A stretch of 37,661 nucleotides of DNA, from contig JAZNPF010000011.1 in NCBI GenBank assembly GCA_045589495.1, positions 1 through 37,661 of the forward strand, written 5' to 3'. The notes under the pieces were generated by a model, which was not told the DNA's origin, made no database searches, and worked only from the letters and a program-made list of their open reading frames with translations. The position numbers and the translations under genes were made by a program. This document shows, in pieces, positions 7,569 to 15,473 of the stretch; position 1 is the first letter of the stretch, and each line of letters starts with the position of its first letter. This DNA is from SIG455 sp045589495 (GTDB taxonomy: Bacteria > Bacillota > Clostridia > UMGS1810).

Positions 7569-9287
7569 ATGAATTGGATGAACGAGTATGAAAAATGGTT
7601 GGCATCATCGTATTTGGATACTGAAACAAAAACAGAACTTGAAAAGATTAAAGATGATGAAAATGAAATAAAAGAACGTTTTTACAAAAATCTTGAATTC
7701 GGAACTGCCGGACTTCGAGGAATTATTGCTGCAGGAACTAACAGAATGAATATATATACAGTTCGTAAAGCAACACAGGGTATAGCGGCTGATATCATTA
7801 ACTGCGGTGAGGTTGACGGCGGAGTTGTAATTTCGTATGACAGCCGTTTGAAGTCGTACGAGTTTGCTATGGAAACTGCAAAAGTTTTAGCGGCTAACGG
7901 AATTAAGGCATACGTTTTTGATGAACTGCGTCCCGTACCTGAACTTTCATTTGCAGTGCGTCATCTTAAAACTGCAAGAGGAATTATGATTACGGCAAGC
8001 CATAACCCGAAAGAATATAACGGATATAAAGCATACGGTTCTGACGGAAGCCAGCTTCCGCCGGAGTCATCGGATTATGTTACATCTATTATAGACAGCA
8101 TAGATATATTTGAAGGCGTTAAAATCATGGACGAGGCTGACGCAAAGGCAAAAGGACTGATTGAAATTATCGGTGCAGAAGTTGACGCAGCATATTTATC
8201 CGCTGTTAAAGAGCAATCTGTAAATGAAGAAAATTATAAAACGCTTGGAGATAATTTTAAAGTTGTATACTCACCTTTCCATGGTTCCGGTAACAAGCCT
8301 GTAAGAAAAATACTTGAAATGACAGGTCTAAAAAATGTTACTGTTGTTCCCGAACAGGAACTTCCGGACCCCAATTTCAGCACGGTTAAATCTCCCAATC
8401 CAGAAGAAAAAGAGGGTTTTGCTCTTGCTATTGAACTTGCAAAAAAAGAAAATGCAGACCTTATTTTTGCAACTGACCCTGATTGTGACCGTATAGGCGT
8501 TGTTGTTAAAACTGCAAAAGGTGATTATGTAACATTAAACGGAAACCAGATGGGTGTTCTGCTTACTGAATTTATTTTAAGAAATAAAAAAGCAAAAGGT
8601 ACGCTTCCGTCAAACGGAGCACTTATTAAAACTATTGTGTCGACTTCCATGGTTTATCCGATAGCAGAAGAATATGGTGTTAAAACTTATGATGTTTTAA
8701 CCGGATTTAAGTTTATCGGAGAAATGATAAAAGATTTTGAAGAAAACGATTATTATAATCAGTATTTGTTCGGATTTGAAGAAAGTTACGGATATCTTGC
8801 AGGAACTCATGCAAGAGATAAAGACGCTGTTGTGGCATCAATGCTCGCGTGCCAGATGGCAGCGGATTATAAAGCACGTGGTATGACACTTTATGAGGGG
8901 CTTATAGACCTTTACGAAAAGTACGGATACTATCTGGAAAAAACCGTTACAAAAACTTTTGCGGGCATAGACGGTGCAGAGCAGATTAAAAATATAATGG
9001 AAAAGTGTCGCACAAATCCTGTTAAAGATATCGACGGTGTTAAAGTTTGTGAGATGTGGGACGTTAAAAAAGGAACTGTGCTTATGGCAGACGGAACAGA
9101 AAAATCTCTTGGATTGCCGTCATCAAATGTTTTAAAATTCATATTTGAAGATAATTCCTGGTTTGCAATGCGCCCATCGGGAACAGAACCTAAAATCAAG
9201 TTCTATTTTGGTGTTTGCTGCAACGGTTTGGACGCTGCAAATACTGCTTTGGAAACATTCAGCGAAAAAATTTTAAAAATCATGTAA
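7569..9287 (+). CDS. pgcA: Phosphoglucomutase/phosphomannomutase (alpha-D-phosphohexomutase)
   Basis: A 572-residue enzyme of the alpha-D-phosphohexomutase superfamily, which moves phosphate between C1 and C6 of glucose or mannose phosphate. The four domain signatures are in order: TASHNPKEYNGYKAY with phosphoserine S144; the Mg site DPDCDR at 303-308; the sugar-binding loop GFEESYGY; and the phosphate-binding loop RPSGTEPKIKF near the C-terminus. Length and the N-terminal WLASSYLDTETKTEL segment match the Bacillota PgcA type. The ATG at 7569 has AGGAGGC 7 bases upstream and a promoter just before; a TTG 78 bases upstream is rejected. The enzyme probably supplies glucose-1-phosphate for glycogen or wall sugars. 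Confidence 0.94.
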   Translation: MNWMNEYEKWLASSYLDTETKTELEKIKDDENEIKERFYKNLEFGTAGLRGIIAAGTNRMNIYTVRKATQGIAADIINCGEVDGGVVISYDSRLKSYEFAMETAKVLAANGIKAYVFDELRPVPELSFAVRHLKTARGIMITASHNPKEYNGYKAYGSDGSQLPPESSDYVTSIIDSIDIFEGVKIMDEADAKAKGLIEIIGAEVDAAYLSAVKEQSVNEENYKTLGDNFKVVYSPFHGSGNKPVRKILEMTGLKNVTVVPEQELPDPNFSTVKSPNPEEKEGFALAIELAKKENADLIFATDPDCDRIGVVVKTAKGDYVTLNGNQMGVLLTEFILRNKKAKGTLPSNGALIKTIVSTSMVYPIAEEYGVKTYDVLTGFKFIGEMIKDFEENDYYNQYLFGFEESYGYLAGTHARDKDAVVASMLACQMAADYKARGMTLYEGLIDLYEKYGYYLEKTVTKTFAGIDGAEQIKNIMEKCRTNPVKDIDGVKVCEMWDVKKGTVLMADGTEKSLGLPSSNVLKFIFEDNSWFAMRPSGTEPKIKFYFGVCCNGLDAANTALETFSEKILKIM

Positions 9288-9294
9288 ATTATGC

Positions 9295-9323
9295 TTGCAT
9301 TTCAAAAAAATGTGTGATATAAT
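9295..9323 (+). promoter_or_regulatory. Promoter for rpmE
   Basis: TTGCAT (9295-9300), 17 bases, TATAAT (9318-9323). It begins 8 bases after the mutase stop and gives rpmE its own transcript. Confidence 0.8.
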
Positions 9324-9372
9324 ATCAAAGGTTATAAATGAGATTAACTCTGATGAAAGAGGTGAACAATAC

Positions 9373-9576
9373 ATGAGAGAAGGAATACATCCCGATTACA
9401 AAACTGCTACTGTAAAATGTGCATGCGGCGAAGTTTTTGAAACAAGATCTACAAGAGAGAGTATCAACGTGGAAATTTGTTCTAAATGCCACCCGTTCTA
9501 TACAGGTAAACAGAAACTCGTTGACACTGGCGGTAGAGTAGAAAAATTCAGAAAGAAATTCGGCATGGACAAATAA
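9373..9576 (+). CDS. rpmE: 50S ribosomal protein L31, zinc-binding form
   Basis: A 67-residue ribosomal protein bL31 of the large subunit. It begins MREGIHPDYKTATVKCACG and carries the zinc ligands C16, C18, C36 and C39 (CxC...CxxC), so it is the C+ form used when zinc is available. HPFYTGKQK and VEKFRKKF are typical. The ATG at 9373 has AGAGGTGA upstream, and an upstream extension of the frame is not conserved. A separate promoter and a terminator make it monocistronic. Confidence 0.96.
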   Translation: MREGIHPDYKTATVKCACGEVFETRSTRESINVEICSKCHPFYTGKQKLVDTGGRVEKFRKKFGMDK

Positions 9577-9588
9577 TTTTGTTATGTC

Positions 9589-9624
9589 AAAGTCTCCATT
9601 TATTACCGGATGGAGACTTTTTTG
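9589..9624 (+). terminator. Terminator after rpmE
   Basis: An 11-bp stem AAAGTCTCCAT / ATGGAGACTTT with a 10-base loop, followed by a T run up to 9624. Confidence 0.9.
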
Positions 9625-9684
9625 TTGTAATTTGGTAAAGCATTGATAATTGCTTTTTAATAAATATATGAAAAGAGATTGCAG

Positions 9685-11505
9685 ATGAACAGAAGAGAAG
9701 ATTTAAGAAATGTAGCAATAATTGCACACGTTGACCATGGCAAAACCACTTTAGTTGATGCTTTGCTTAAACAAAGCAGTATATTCAGAGAAAATCAGCA
9801 GGTGGCAGACCGTGTTATGGACAGTAACGATCTGGAACGTGAGAGGGGTATTACAATTTTATCTAAAACCACCTCTTTAATTCATGATGGTATCAGAATA
9901 AATATAGTTGATACTCCCGGACACGCAGATTTTGGCGGTGAGGTTGAGCGTGTTCTTAAAATGGTTGATGGCGTTCTGATACTTGTGGATGCTTTTGAAG
10001 GATGTATGCCGCAGACACGATTTGTTCTTAAAAAGGCACTTGCTTTAGGTTTGAAACCTATTATAGTGGTAAATAAAGTAGACCGTCCAAATGCACGTCC
10101 TTATGAAGTTGTGGACGAAGTTTTAGAACTGTTTTTAGAACTTGAGGCAACAGATGAACAGTTTAATGCTCCTGTTGTGTATGCATCCGGTCGTGACGGC
10201 TTTGCGTCGCTTTCACCGGAAAATCATGACGGCACCATAAATCCGATTTTTGATGCTATTATAGAGCACGTACCTGCACCTGAAGGCGATAGTGAACAGC
10301 CTTTGCAAATATTGATTTCAAATATAGATTATGACGAATATGTTGGTTCTATGGCGATAGGCAGAGTTGAGCGCGGTACTGTTAAAACGGGTCAGCAGGC
10401 AGTTATATGCAGAAAAGACGGTTCAACATCATCTATAAGAATCACAAAAATGTATCAGTATGACGGGCTTAAAAGGGTAGAGGTTGAATCTTCTACAGTT
10501 GGTGATATTATAACTTTAGCCGGTGTGGCGGATATCAATATTGGTGAAACTGTTTGCGATGTAAATACACCCGAGCCGTTGCCGTTTGTAGATATAGACG
10601 AGCCTACAGTTTCTATGAATTTTCTTGTAAATAATTCACCTTTCGCAGGCCGTGAGGGCAAATTTGTTACATCACGCCATCTTCGTGACAGACTTTTCAA
10701 AGAAATGGGTACAAACGTAAGTCTTAAAGTTGAAGAAACTGACTCGGCTGATTGCTTTAAAGTATCAGGCAGAGGTGAGTTGCACCTTTCTATTCTTATA
10801 GAAACAATGCGCCGGGAAGGATATGAATTTCAGGTTTCAAAGCCGGAGGTAATCAATAAGATTATAGATGGAAAAGTAATGGAACCAATGGAACTTTTGT
10901 ACGTAGATGTTCCGGAGGAATATGTTGGTACCGTTATAGACAAACTCAGCAACCGCAAGGCACAGATGATAAATATGGCAGCAGACCCAGCCGGTGGATA
11001 TACAAGGGTAGAGTTCACAATTCCGTCAAGAAGCCTTATCGGTTATCGCTCTGAACTTATGACTGATACACGAGGAAACGGTATTATGAACCATGTTTTA
11101 GAGGGGTATGAAGAGTATAAAGGTGAGATTATTTCTCGCTCAAGAGGTTCGCTTATCGCTTTTGAAGATGGCGAAACAATTGTTTACGGTTTGTTCAATG
11201 CACAGGAGAGGGGCAGTCTTTTCCTTGGTGCAGGCGAAAAGGTTTATGCCGGGATGGTTGTTGGCGAAAATGCTAAAGCGGGCGATATAGAAGTTAATGT
11301 GTGCAAGAAAAAACACGTTACAAACACTCGTGCAGCAGGTTCTGATGATGCACTCAAACTTGTTCCGCCAATACAGATGTCGCTTGAAAACTGTATAGAA
11401 TTTCTTGCTGATGACGAACTTCTGGAGGTTACTCCCGAAAGTCTGCGTATACGCAAGAAAATTTTAGATAAATCTTTACGTGCGAAAGCAAAAAGCAATA
11501 AATAA
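9685..11505 (+). CDS. typA: Translational GTPase TypA/BipA
   Basis: A 606-residue ribosome-associated GTPase that helps 50S assembly and adaptation to stress such as cold. The GTP-binding motifs are G1 AHVDHGKTT, switch II DTPGHADFGGEVERV and G4 NKVDR. EF-G-like domains III and V follow, then the TypA-specific C-terminal domain (MNHVLEGYEEYKGEI, RGSLIAFEDGE, NTRAAGSDDALKL). The ATG at 9685 is used because the upstream TTG adds only two residues and the ATG at 9667 runs into a stop. Length is standard. Stop 18 bases before ung suggests joint transcription. Confidence 0.97.
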   Translation: MNRREDLRNVAIIAHVDHGKTTLVDALLKQSSIFRENQQVADRVMDSNDLERERGITILSKTTSLIHDGIRINIVDTPGHADFGGEVERVLKMVDGVLILVDAFEGCMPQTRFVLKKALALGLKPIIVVNKVDRPNARPYEVVDEVLELFLELEATDEQFNAPVVYASGRDGFASLSPENHDGTINPIFDAIIEHVPAPEGDSEQPLQILISNIDYDEYVGSMAIGRVERGTVKTGQQAVICRKDGSTSSIRITKMYQYDGLKRVEVESSTVGDIITLAGVADINIGETVCDVNTPEPLPFVDIDEPTVSMNFLVNNSPFAGREGKFVTSRHLRDRLFKEMGTNVSLKVEETDSADCFKVSGRGELHLSILIETMRREGYEFQVSKPEVINKIIDGKVMEPMELLYVDVPEEYVGTVIDKLSNRKAQMINMAADPAGGYTRVEFTIPSRSLIGYRSELMTDTRGNGIMNHVLEGYEEYKGEIISRSRGSLIAFEDGETIVYGLFNAQERGSLFLGAGEKVYAGMVVGENAKAGDIEVNVCKKKHVTNTRAAGSDDALKLVPPIQMSLENCIEFLADDELLEVTPESLRIRKKILDKSLRAKAKSNK

Positions 11506-11522
11506 TATTGGTGGTGATAAAT

Positions 11523-12197
11523 ATGGTACAGTTCGGAAATAACTGGGATAGTATTCTAAAAGATGAATTTGAAAAAGAATACTATCTTAAACTGCGTGAA
11601 TTTTTAAAAAATGAATATTCACACCATATTGTTTATCCGTCTATGTACGATATTTTCAATGCTTTTAAATACACTGATTATAATGATGTCAAGGCTGTTA
11701 TTTTAGGGCAGGACCCATATCATGAGCCCAATCAGGCTCATGGGATGGCGTTCTCCGTAATGCCGGGCGTTCCGACTCCGCCGTCATTGCAGAATATGTA
11801 TAAAGAACTTCAGGATTCTTTGGGGTGCTATATCCCAAATAACGGTTATCTTGTAAAATGGGCACAGCAAGGGGTGCTTTTGCTCAACACAACTCTTACC
11901 GTAAGAGGTGGTCAGGCAAATTCGCATAGTCAGGCTGGGTGGCAGATTTTTACCGATAACGTTATTAAAAAATTGAATGAGCGAAAAGAACCTATGGTAT
12001 TTATTCTGTGGGGAGCAAATGCCAGACGAAAAACAGAATTTATTGACAGAACAAAACACTATATTTTAGAGGCCCCGCATCCGAGTCCTCTTTCTGCATA
12101 CAGGGGCTTCTTTGGCTGCAATCACTTTGCAAAGACAAACGAAATACTTGAAAAACTCGGTAAATCATCAATAGACTGGCAGATAGAAAATATTTAA
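11523..12197 (+). CDS. ung: Uracil-DNA glycosylase, family 1
   Basis: A 224-residue base-excision-repair enzyme that removes uracil from DNA. The catalytic water-activating motif GQDPYH carries Asp64. The uracil pocket shows the AFSV segment, the motif LLNTTLTVR and the C-terminal HPSPLSAYRGFFGCNHF with the catalytic His. Length fits family 1 exactly. The ATG at 11523 follows GGTGGTGA; a TTG five codons upstream is less likely. It sits between typA and a secreted protease with short gaps, so the three are probably co-transcribed. Confidence 0.97.
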   Translation: MVQFGNNWDSILKDEFEKEYYLKLREFLKNEYSHHIVYPSMYDIFNAFKYTDYNDVKAVILGQDPYHEPNQAHGMAFSVMPGVPTPPSLQNMYKELQDSLGCYIPNNGYLVKWAQQGVLLLNTTLTVRGGQANSHSQAGWQIFTDNVIKKLNERKEPMVFILWGANARRKTEFIDRTKHYILEAPHPSPLSAYRGFFGCNHFAKTNEILEKLGKSSIDWQIENI

Positions 12198-12210
12198 TGG
12201 AGGCAATGGT

Positions 12211-14265
12211 ATGAAAAAGAACGGATTTACATATAAAGTTCTGACAACTTTGTTTGCTATTATTTTTTCTGCAGAATACGTGTATGCCGTGCCGGCATAT
12301 TTTGAACCGACTCAGTATGTTCAGCCTGATGGGAGTGTTATAGACCTTTATACCTATGGTGATGAATATTATAATTTCATCGGTGATGCTGACGGGTATA
12401 TGCTTGAAAAAGATGAAAACGGAAAGTATGAGTATGTTACATCTAACTCTCCTGCTATGAGGATGTCTGCCTTTAATGATTCGGATTCCCGTCCTGCAAA
12501 TGCAGTCAAGGGATTTGATATGCGTGACGAAACATCTGAGCCTTTGATAAATTCAATATATCCTTATACTTATTATCCGCCGATATCTTTGTTCGGCACA
12601 GAAGGTGAAAATACACAGATATTCAACCTTATTACGATAGCGGTTGAATTCAATGATGTTAAATTTCCTCAAACCGGTTTTAGCGGAAAAGATATTTATG
12701 ACAGAATCTATTCTTCTGAAGAGGGTGTCATAAGTGTAAGGAATTACTATGATGAGGTTTCTTCGGGAATATTGCAGGTTATTCCGGCTTTTGAGGTGAC
12801 GGAAGATGATTTACAAGAAGACGGATACGGAAAAGTAGCAGACGGAGTTGTAAAAGTTGTTATAGACGGCAATCATCCCGATCCGCAGACATACAGTGGC
12901 AAGGAGCAAGATGAAGTCATTGCAAAAATTATAAAAGATTCCATAGACATAGTTGATGAATATATTGATTTTAATGATTATGATATAGATACTACATTAG
13001 ATGTAAATGGAAAAGGATTTCTATGGGATTATGAACTTGCATTTTGTTTTATAATCGCAGGGCAGGAAGCATCAGCGGATAAAACAATTACTGATAATAG
13101 CGTATGGGCACACAGATATTATGTTCCCGGCGGTATTGTGTGCGACGGACTTAATATATTTGAAATATCAGACATAATAAATGAAAAAGGAGAAAATGAA
13201 AGTCTGCTGTCTACTTATGCAATGATGGGTGCGATGTACGATACCACCAACCCTATGGGAATAGGTGCACTCTGCCATGAAATCGGTCATATTATCGGAT
13301 TCCCTGATTTGTATAACACAGAAGGAACTGAAGATTACGGGGCTGTAGGCACATTGAGTCTGATGGCGAATGGCAGTTGGGGAATGCAAGATGCAAATGC
13401 CATACCTTCATCTATGCCAACTTATATTGACCCATGGTGTAAAATAATTGCAAAATGGTATAAATACAACGAAATTGCACCAATAAACATTGCTGAACTC
13501 GCTGACGGATATACACCTGTTACAAAAATTTTACCCTTGTTGTCTAATAAAACAGGGTACAGATGTGTAATAGTAAGAACAAATGAAAGTAATGAATATT
13601 TTATTCTTGAAAACCGTGGTTTCGCAGGCTTTGATGAGGCTTTGAAGTATTTAGGTGTGGGTCAGTATCCGCCTCTTACATCTTCTGGAATTGCGGTGTG
13701 GCATATAGATGAAGATATCATAATGGAAAATATGGGAGATAATGCCGTGAACACATCGGATGAACCGGGGATTTCGCTTGTCCGCAGCGGTTTTGGTTCA
13801 GAATTTTATAACAGCAGTAAACCTTTGTGGAGTTTGGGCATGAACAGACTTTCATACTTTGGGAAAATTTCGTATCCGAGCAGTGCACTTAACACTTATA
13901 CAGATTCATCGGACAGCGGAGTTGAACTGGAGTTTTTGTCACCGTCAACAGATGAAATGTATGTCCGTTTTGGAAACAATAAACGTGTAAAAAAAGCATT
14001 ATATAGTAATAATGAAAATGTTTCTGTAAGGCTTTTCAATACGACTGACGCAGAAGTAACTGTTACTCCCGTGGTTGCAAAATATAATGGGACTACACTT
14101 GATGATATTGCTAAACTTACCGAATTAACACTTGCTCCCGGAGAAACCAAAAAAACCGATATCAAATCATTCTCTATAGAACGTGCACGAAAATATAAAG
14201 TATTTGGTATTGATTTCAGCAATTTGAAACCTGAGTTTGAACCTTTTTATTTTGAGATGCCATAA
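12211..14265 (+). CDS. Secreted M6-like zinc metalloprotease
   Basis: A 684-residue exported protein. Residues 1-26 are a signal peptide with likely cleavage after VYA (before VPAYFEP); there is no LPxTG or terminal anchor. The protease domain carries HEIGH at 356-360 followed by IIGFPD, giving HExxHxxGxxD with D366 as third zinc ligand. A Met-turn-like LMANGSWG follows near 390. This is the M6 (immune inhibitor A-like) pattern. The conserved N-terminal YTYGDEYY and ITIAVEFND segments occur in other M6-domain proteins. A beta-rich C-terminal region (about 560-684) may be an accessory domain. GGAGG lies 8 bases before the ATG. The substrate is unknown. Confidence 0.88.
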   Translation: MKKNGFTYKVLTTLFAIIFSAEYVYAVPAYFEPTQYVQPDGSVIDLYTYGDEYYNFIGDADGYMLEKDENGKYEYVTSNSPAMRMSAFNDSDSRPANAVKGFDMRDETSEPLINSIYPYTYYPPISLFGTEGENTQIFNLITIAVEFNDVKFPQTGFSGKDIYDRIYSSEEGVISVRNYYDEVSSGILQVIPAFEVTEDDLQEDGYGKVADGVVKVVIDGNHPDPQTYSGKEQDEVIAKIIKDSIDIVDEYIDFNDYDIDTTLDVNGKGFLWDYELAFCFIIAGQEASADKTITDNSVWAHRYYVPGGIVCDGLNIFEISDIINEKGENESLLSTYAMMGAMYDTTNPMGIGALCHEIGHIIGFPDLYNTEGTEDYGAVGTLSLMANGSWGMQDANAIPSSMPTYIDPWCKIIAKWYKYNEIAPINIAELADGYTPVTKILPLLSNKTGYRCVIVRTNESNEYFILENRGFAGFDEALKYLGVGQYPPLTSSGIAVWHIDEDIIMENMGDNAVNTSDEPGISLVRSGFGSEFYNSSKPLWSLGMNRLSYFGKISYPSSALNTYTDSSDSGVELEFLSPSTDEMYVRFGNNKRVKKALYSNNENVSVRLFNTTDAEVTVTPVVAKYNGTTLDDIAKLTELTLAPGETKKTDIKSFSIERARKYKVFGIDFSNLKPEFEPFYFEMP

Positions 14266-14331
14266 GTAAAACTTCTCTTTTTTGTTAAAATCAGTTTTTT
14301 TGTAAATAATTAAAAAAATTGATAAAAGACC

Positions 14332-14360
14332 TTGCATAATAGATGTAAAAAGGGTATAAT
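14332..14360 (+). promoter_or_regulatory. Promoter for the yajC-SCIFF locus
   Basis: TTGCAT (14332-14337), 17 bases, TATAAT (14355-14360), 34 bases before the yajC ATG. Confidence 0.8.
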
Positions 14361-14394
14361 TATATAGACAAATATTGTTAGGAGGAGAAATATT

Positions 14395-14742
14395 ATGAAT
14401 TTATTTATAATGAAGGCATTGGCAGAACCTGTTGCAACTGCTGATGCGGCTGCTGCCGGAACAGGTGCTATGCTTTCTTCATTGTTGGTTCCTGTGCTTA
14501 TGCTGGCGGTTCTTTACTTTTTGATGATCCGTCCTCAGCGTAAGAGAGATAAACTTACAAAAGAAATGCTTGCAGGTCTTTTAGTTGGTGATAAAATCAT
14601 CACTATCGGTGGTATCCACGGAAAAATCGTTACTATTAAGGACGATACTTTAGTTATCGAAACCGGTTCAGGAGCAGAGAAATCTACTATCAAAATCAGC
14701 CGTTGGGCAGTACGTGAAGTAGTTAAACCTGCCGAAGCATAA
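14395..14742 (+). CDS. yajC: Preprotein translocase accessory subunit YajC
   Basis: A 115-residue single-pass membrane protein that associates with SecDF and the Sec translocon. One hydrophobic helix (about 24-43) is followed by the signature FLMIRPQRKRDK and a cytoplasmic beta domain with GDKIITIGGIHGKIVTI. The strong AGGAGGAG site is 8 bases before the ATG. Normally yajC neighbours tgt or secDF; here it heads the SCIFF locus, an arrangement familiar from Clostridia. Confidence 0.96.
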   Translation: MNLFIMKALAEPVATADAAAAGTGAMLSSLLVPVLMLAVLYFLMIRPQRKRDKLTKEMLAGLLVGDKIITIGGIHGKIVTIKDDTLVIETGSGAEKSTIKISRWAVREVVKPAEA

Positions 14743-14767
14743 AAGTTAAGGGTATAAATTGTCTTTG

Positions 14768-14803
14768 TCCGAATATGCATATAGTATAAACTGTTTATTC
14801 GGA
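14768..14803 (+). promoter_or_regulatory. Hairpin that can mask the Shine-Dalgarno of the next gene
   Basis: TCCGAATA (14768-14775) pairs perfectly with TATTCGGA (14796-14803). The right arm contains the first GGA of the Shine-Dalgarno GGAGGGG (14801-14807) for the gene starting at 14815. A translational role is inferred from geometry only. Confidence 0.35.
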
Positions 14804-14814
14804 GGGGACATAAA

Positions 14815-15231
14815 ATGCCGAAATTTGATTTTTTTAATGCGACAGATACCGGATATGCTTCACCGCTTAATTTTATGTCGGTATTGAAAAGTTTAATGAT
14901 TTCATACGGATTTACATTTGCGGTGTTTGCGGTGTTTGCATTGTTGCTCACATACACTTCAATGCCTGATAGTATCATCGGCACAGTAGTTTTTTTAACT
15001 ATGATTTTTGCCGTAATGCTTGCAGGATTCACGGTTGCACGCCGTGCAACGTCACGCGGGTGGCTTAACGGTGCTGTGGGCGGAATGCTTTATGTGGCAA
15101 TACTTTACATATTGGGTGCTCTGTTCGTAACAGGCTTTGTTTTTGACAAGCACGTCGTGATGCTTATGATAATAGGATTTTTATCCGGTGCATTTGGCGG
15201 AATTGTTGGAATAAACATGAAGAAGAAATAA
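14815..15231 (+). CDS. Small membrane protein, TIGR04086-like
   Basis: A 138-residue protein with four hydrophobic helices (about 26-47, 57-77, 85-110 and 112-133) and a short polar N-terminus. GGAGGGG lies 7 bases before the ATG. Its size, its four-helix layout and its place between yajC and the SCIFF precursor match the TIGR04086 family of Clostridia. Its function is unknown. A part in handling or exporting the SCIFF peptide is only suggested by the neighbours. The stop is 19 bases before scfA. Confidence 0.8.
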   Translation: MPKFDFFNATDTGYASPLNFMSVLKSLMISYGFTFAVFAVFALLLTYTSMPDSIIGTVVFLTMIFAVMLAGFTVARRATSRGWLNGAVGGMLYVAILYILGALFVTGFVFDKHVVMLMIIGFLSGAFGGIVGINMKKK

Positions 15232-15250
15232 TTTTCAGGAGGAAACTAAA

Positions 15251-15397
15251 ATGAAACACATTAAATCATTGAACGAAAATGTATTGAAAACAAGTGCTGC
15301 AAAAGGCGGCTGCGGCGAATGCCAGACATCTTGCCAGTCTGCTTGCAAAACTTCTTGCACAGTAGCAAACCAGAAATGTGAAAACGAAAAAAGATAA
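15251..15397 (+). CDS. scfA: SCIFF ribosomal peptide precursor (six Cys in forty-five)
   Basis: A 48-residue precursor of a ribosomally made, post-translationally modified peptide. It has a leader MKHIKSLNENVLKTSAAKGG and a core with exactly six cysteines at 21, 24, 28, 32, 36 and 43, followed by ENEKR. This is the SCIFF signature, nearly universal in Clostridia. In studied members the partner radical SAM enzyme makes a Cys-to-Thr thioether; core threonines at 26, 34 and 37 are candidate acceptors. CAGGAGG lies 9 bases before the ATG. The maturase gene follows after a hairpin. The biological role of SCIFF is still unclear. Confidence 0.95.
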   Translation: MKHIKSLNENVLKTSAAKGGCGECQTSCQSACKTSCTVANQKCENEKR

Positions 15398-15415
15398 TTT
15401 TATCTGCTTAATTTT

Positions 15416-15436
15416 CAGGCGGTCTTTGACCGCCTG
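15416..15436 (+). terminator. Intergenic hairpin between scfA and scfB (possible attenuator)
   Basis: A perfect 9-bp stem CAGGCGGTC / GACCGCCTG with a 3-base TTT loop, followed by ATTTAGTTTG rather than a clean T run. It looks like a leaky terminator or an mRNA-end stabiliser, which would let the precursor outnumber its maturase. Confidence 0.6.
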
Positions 15437-15473
15437 ATTTAGTTTGTAATACGATAGAAGGGATTTTTTAATT

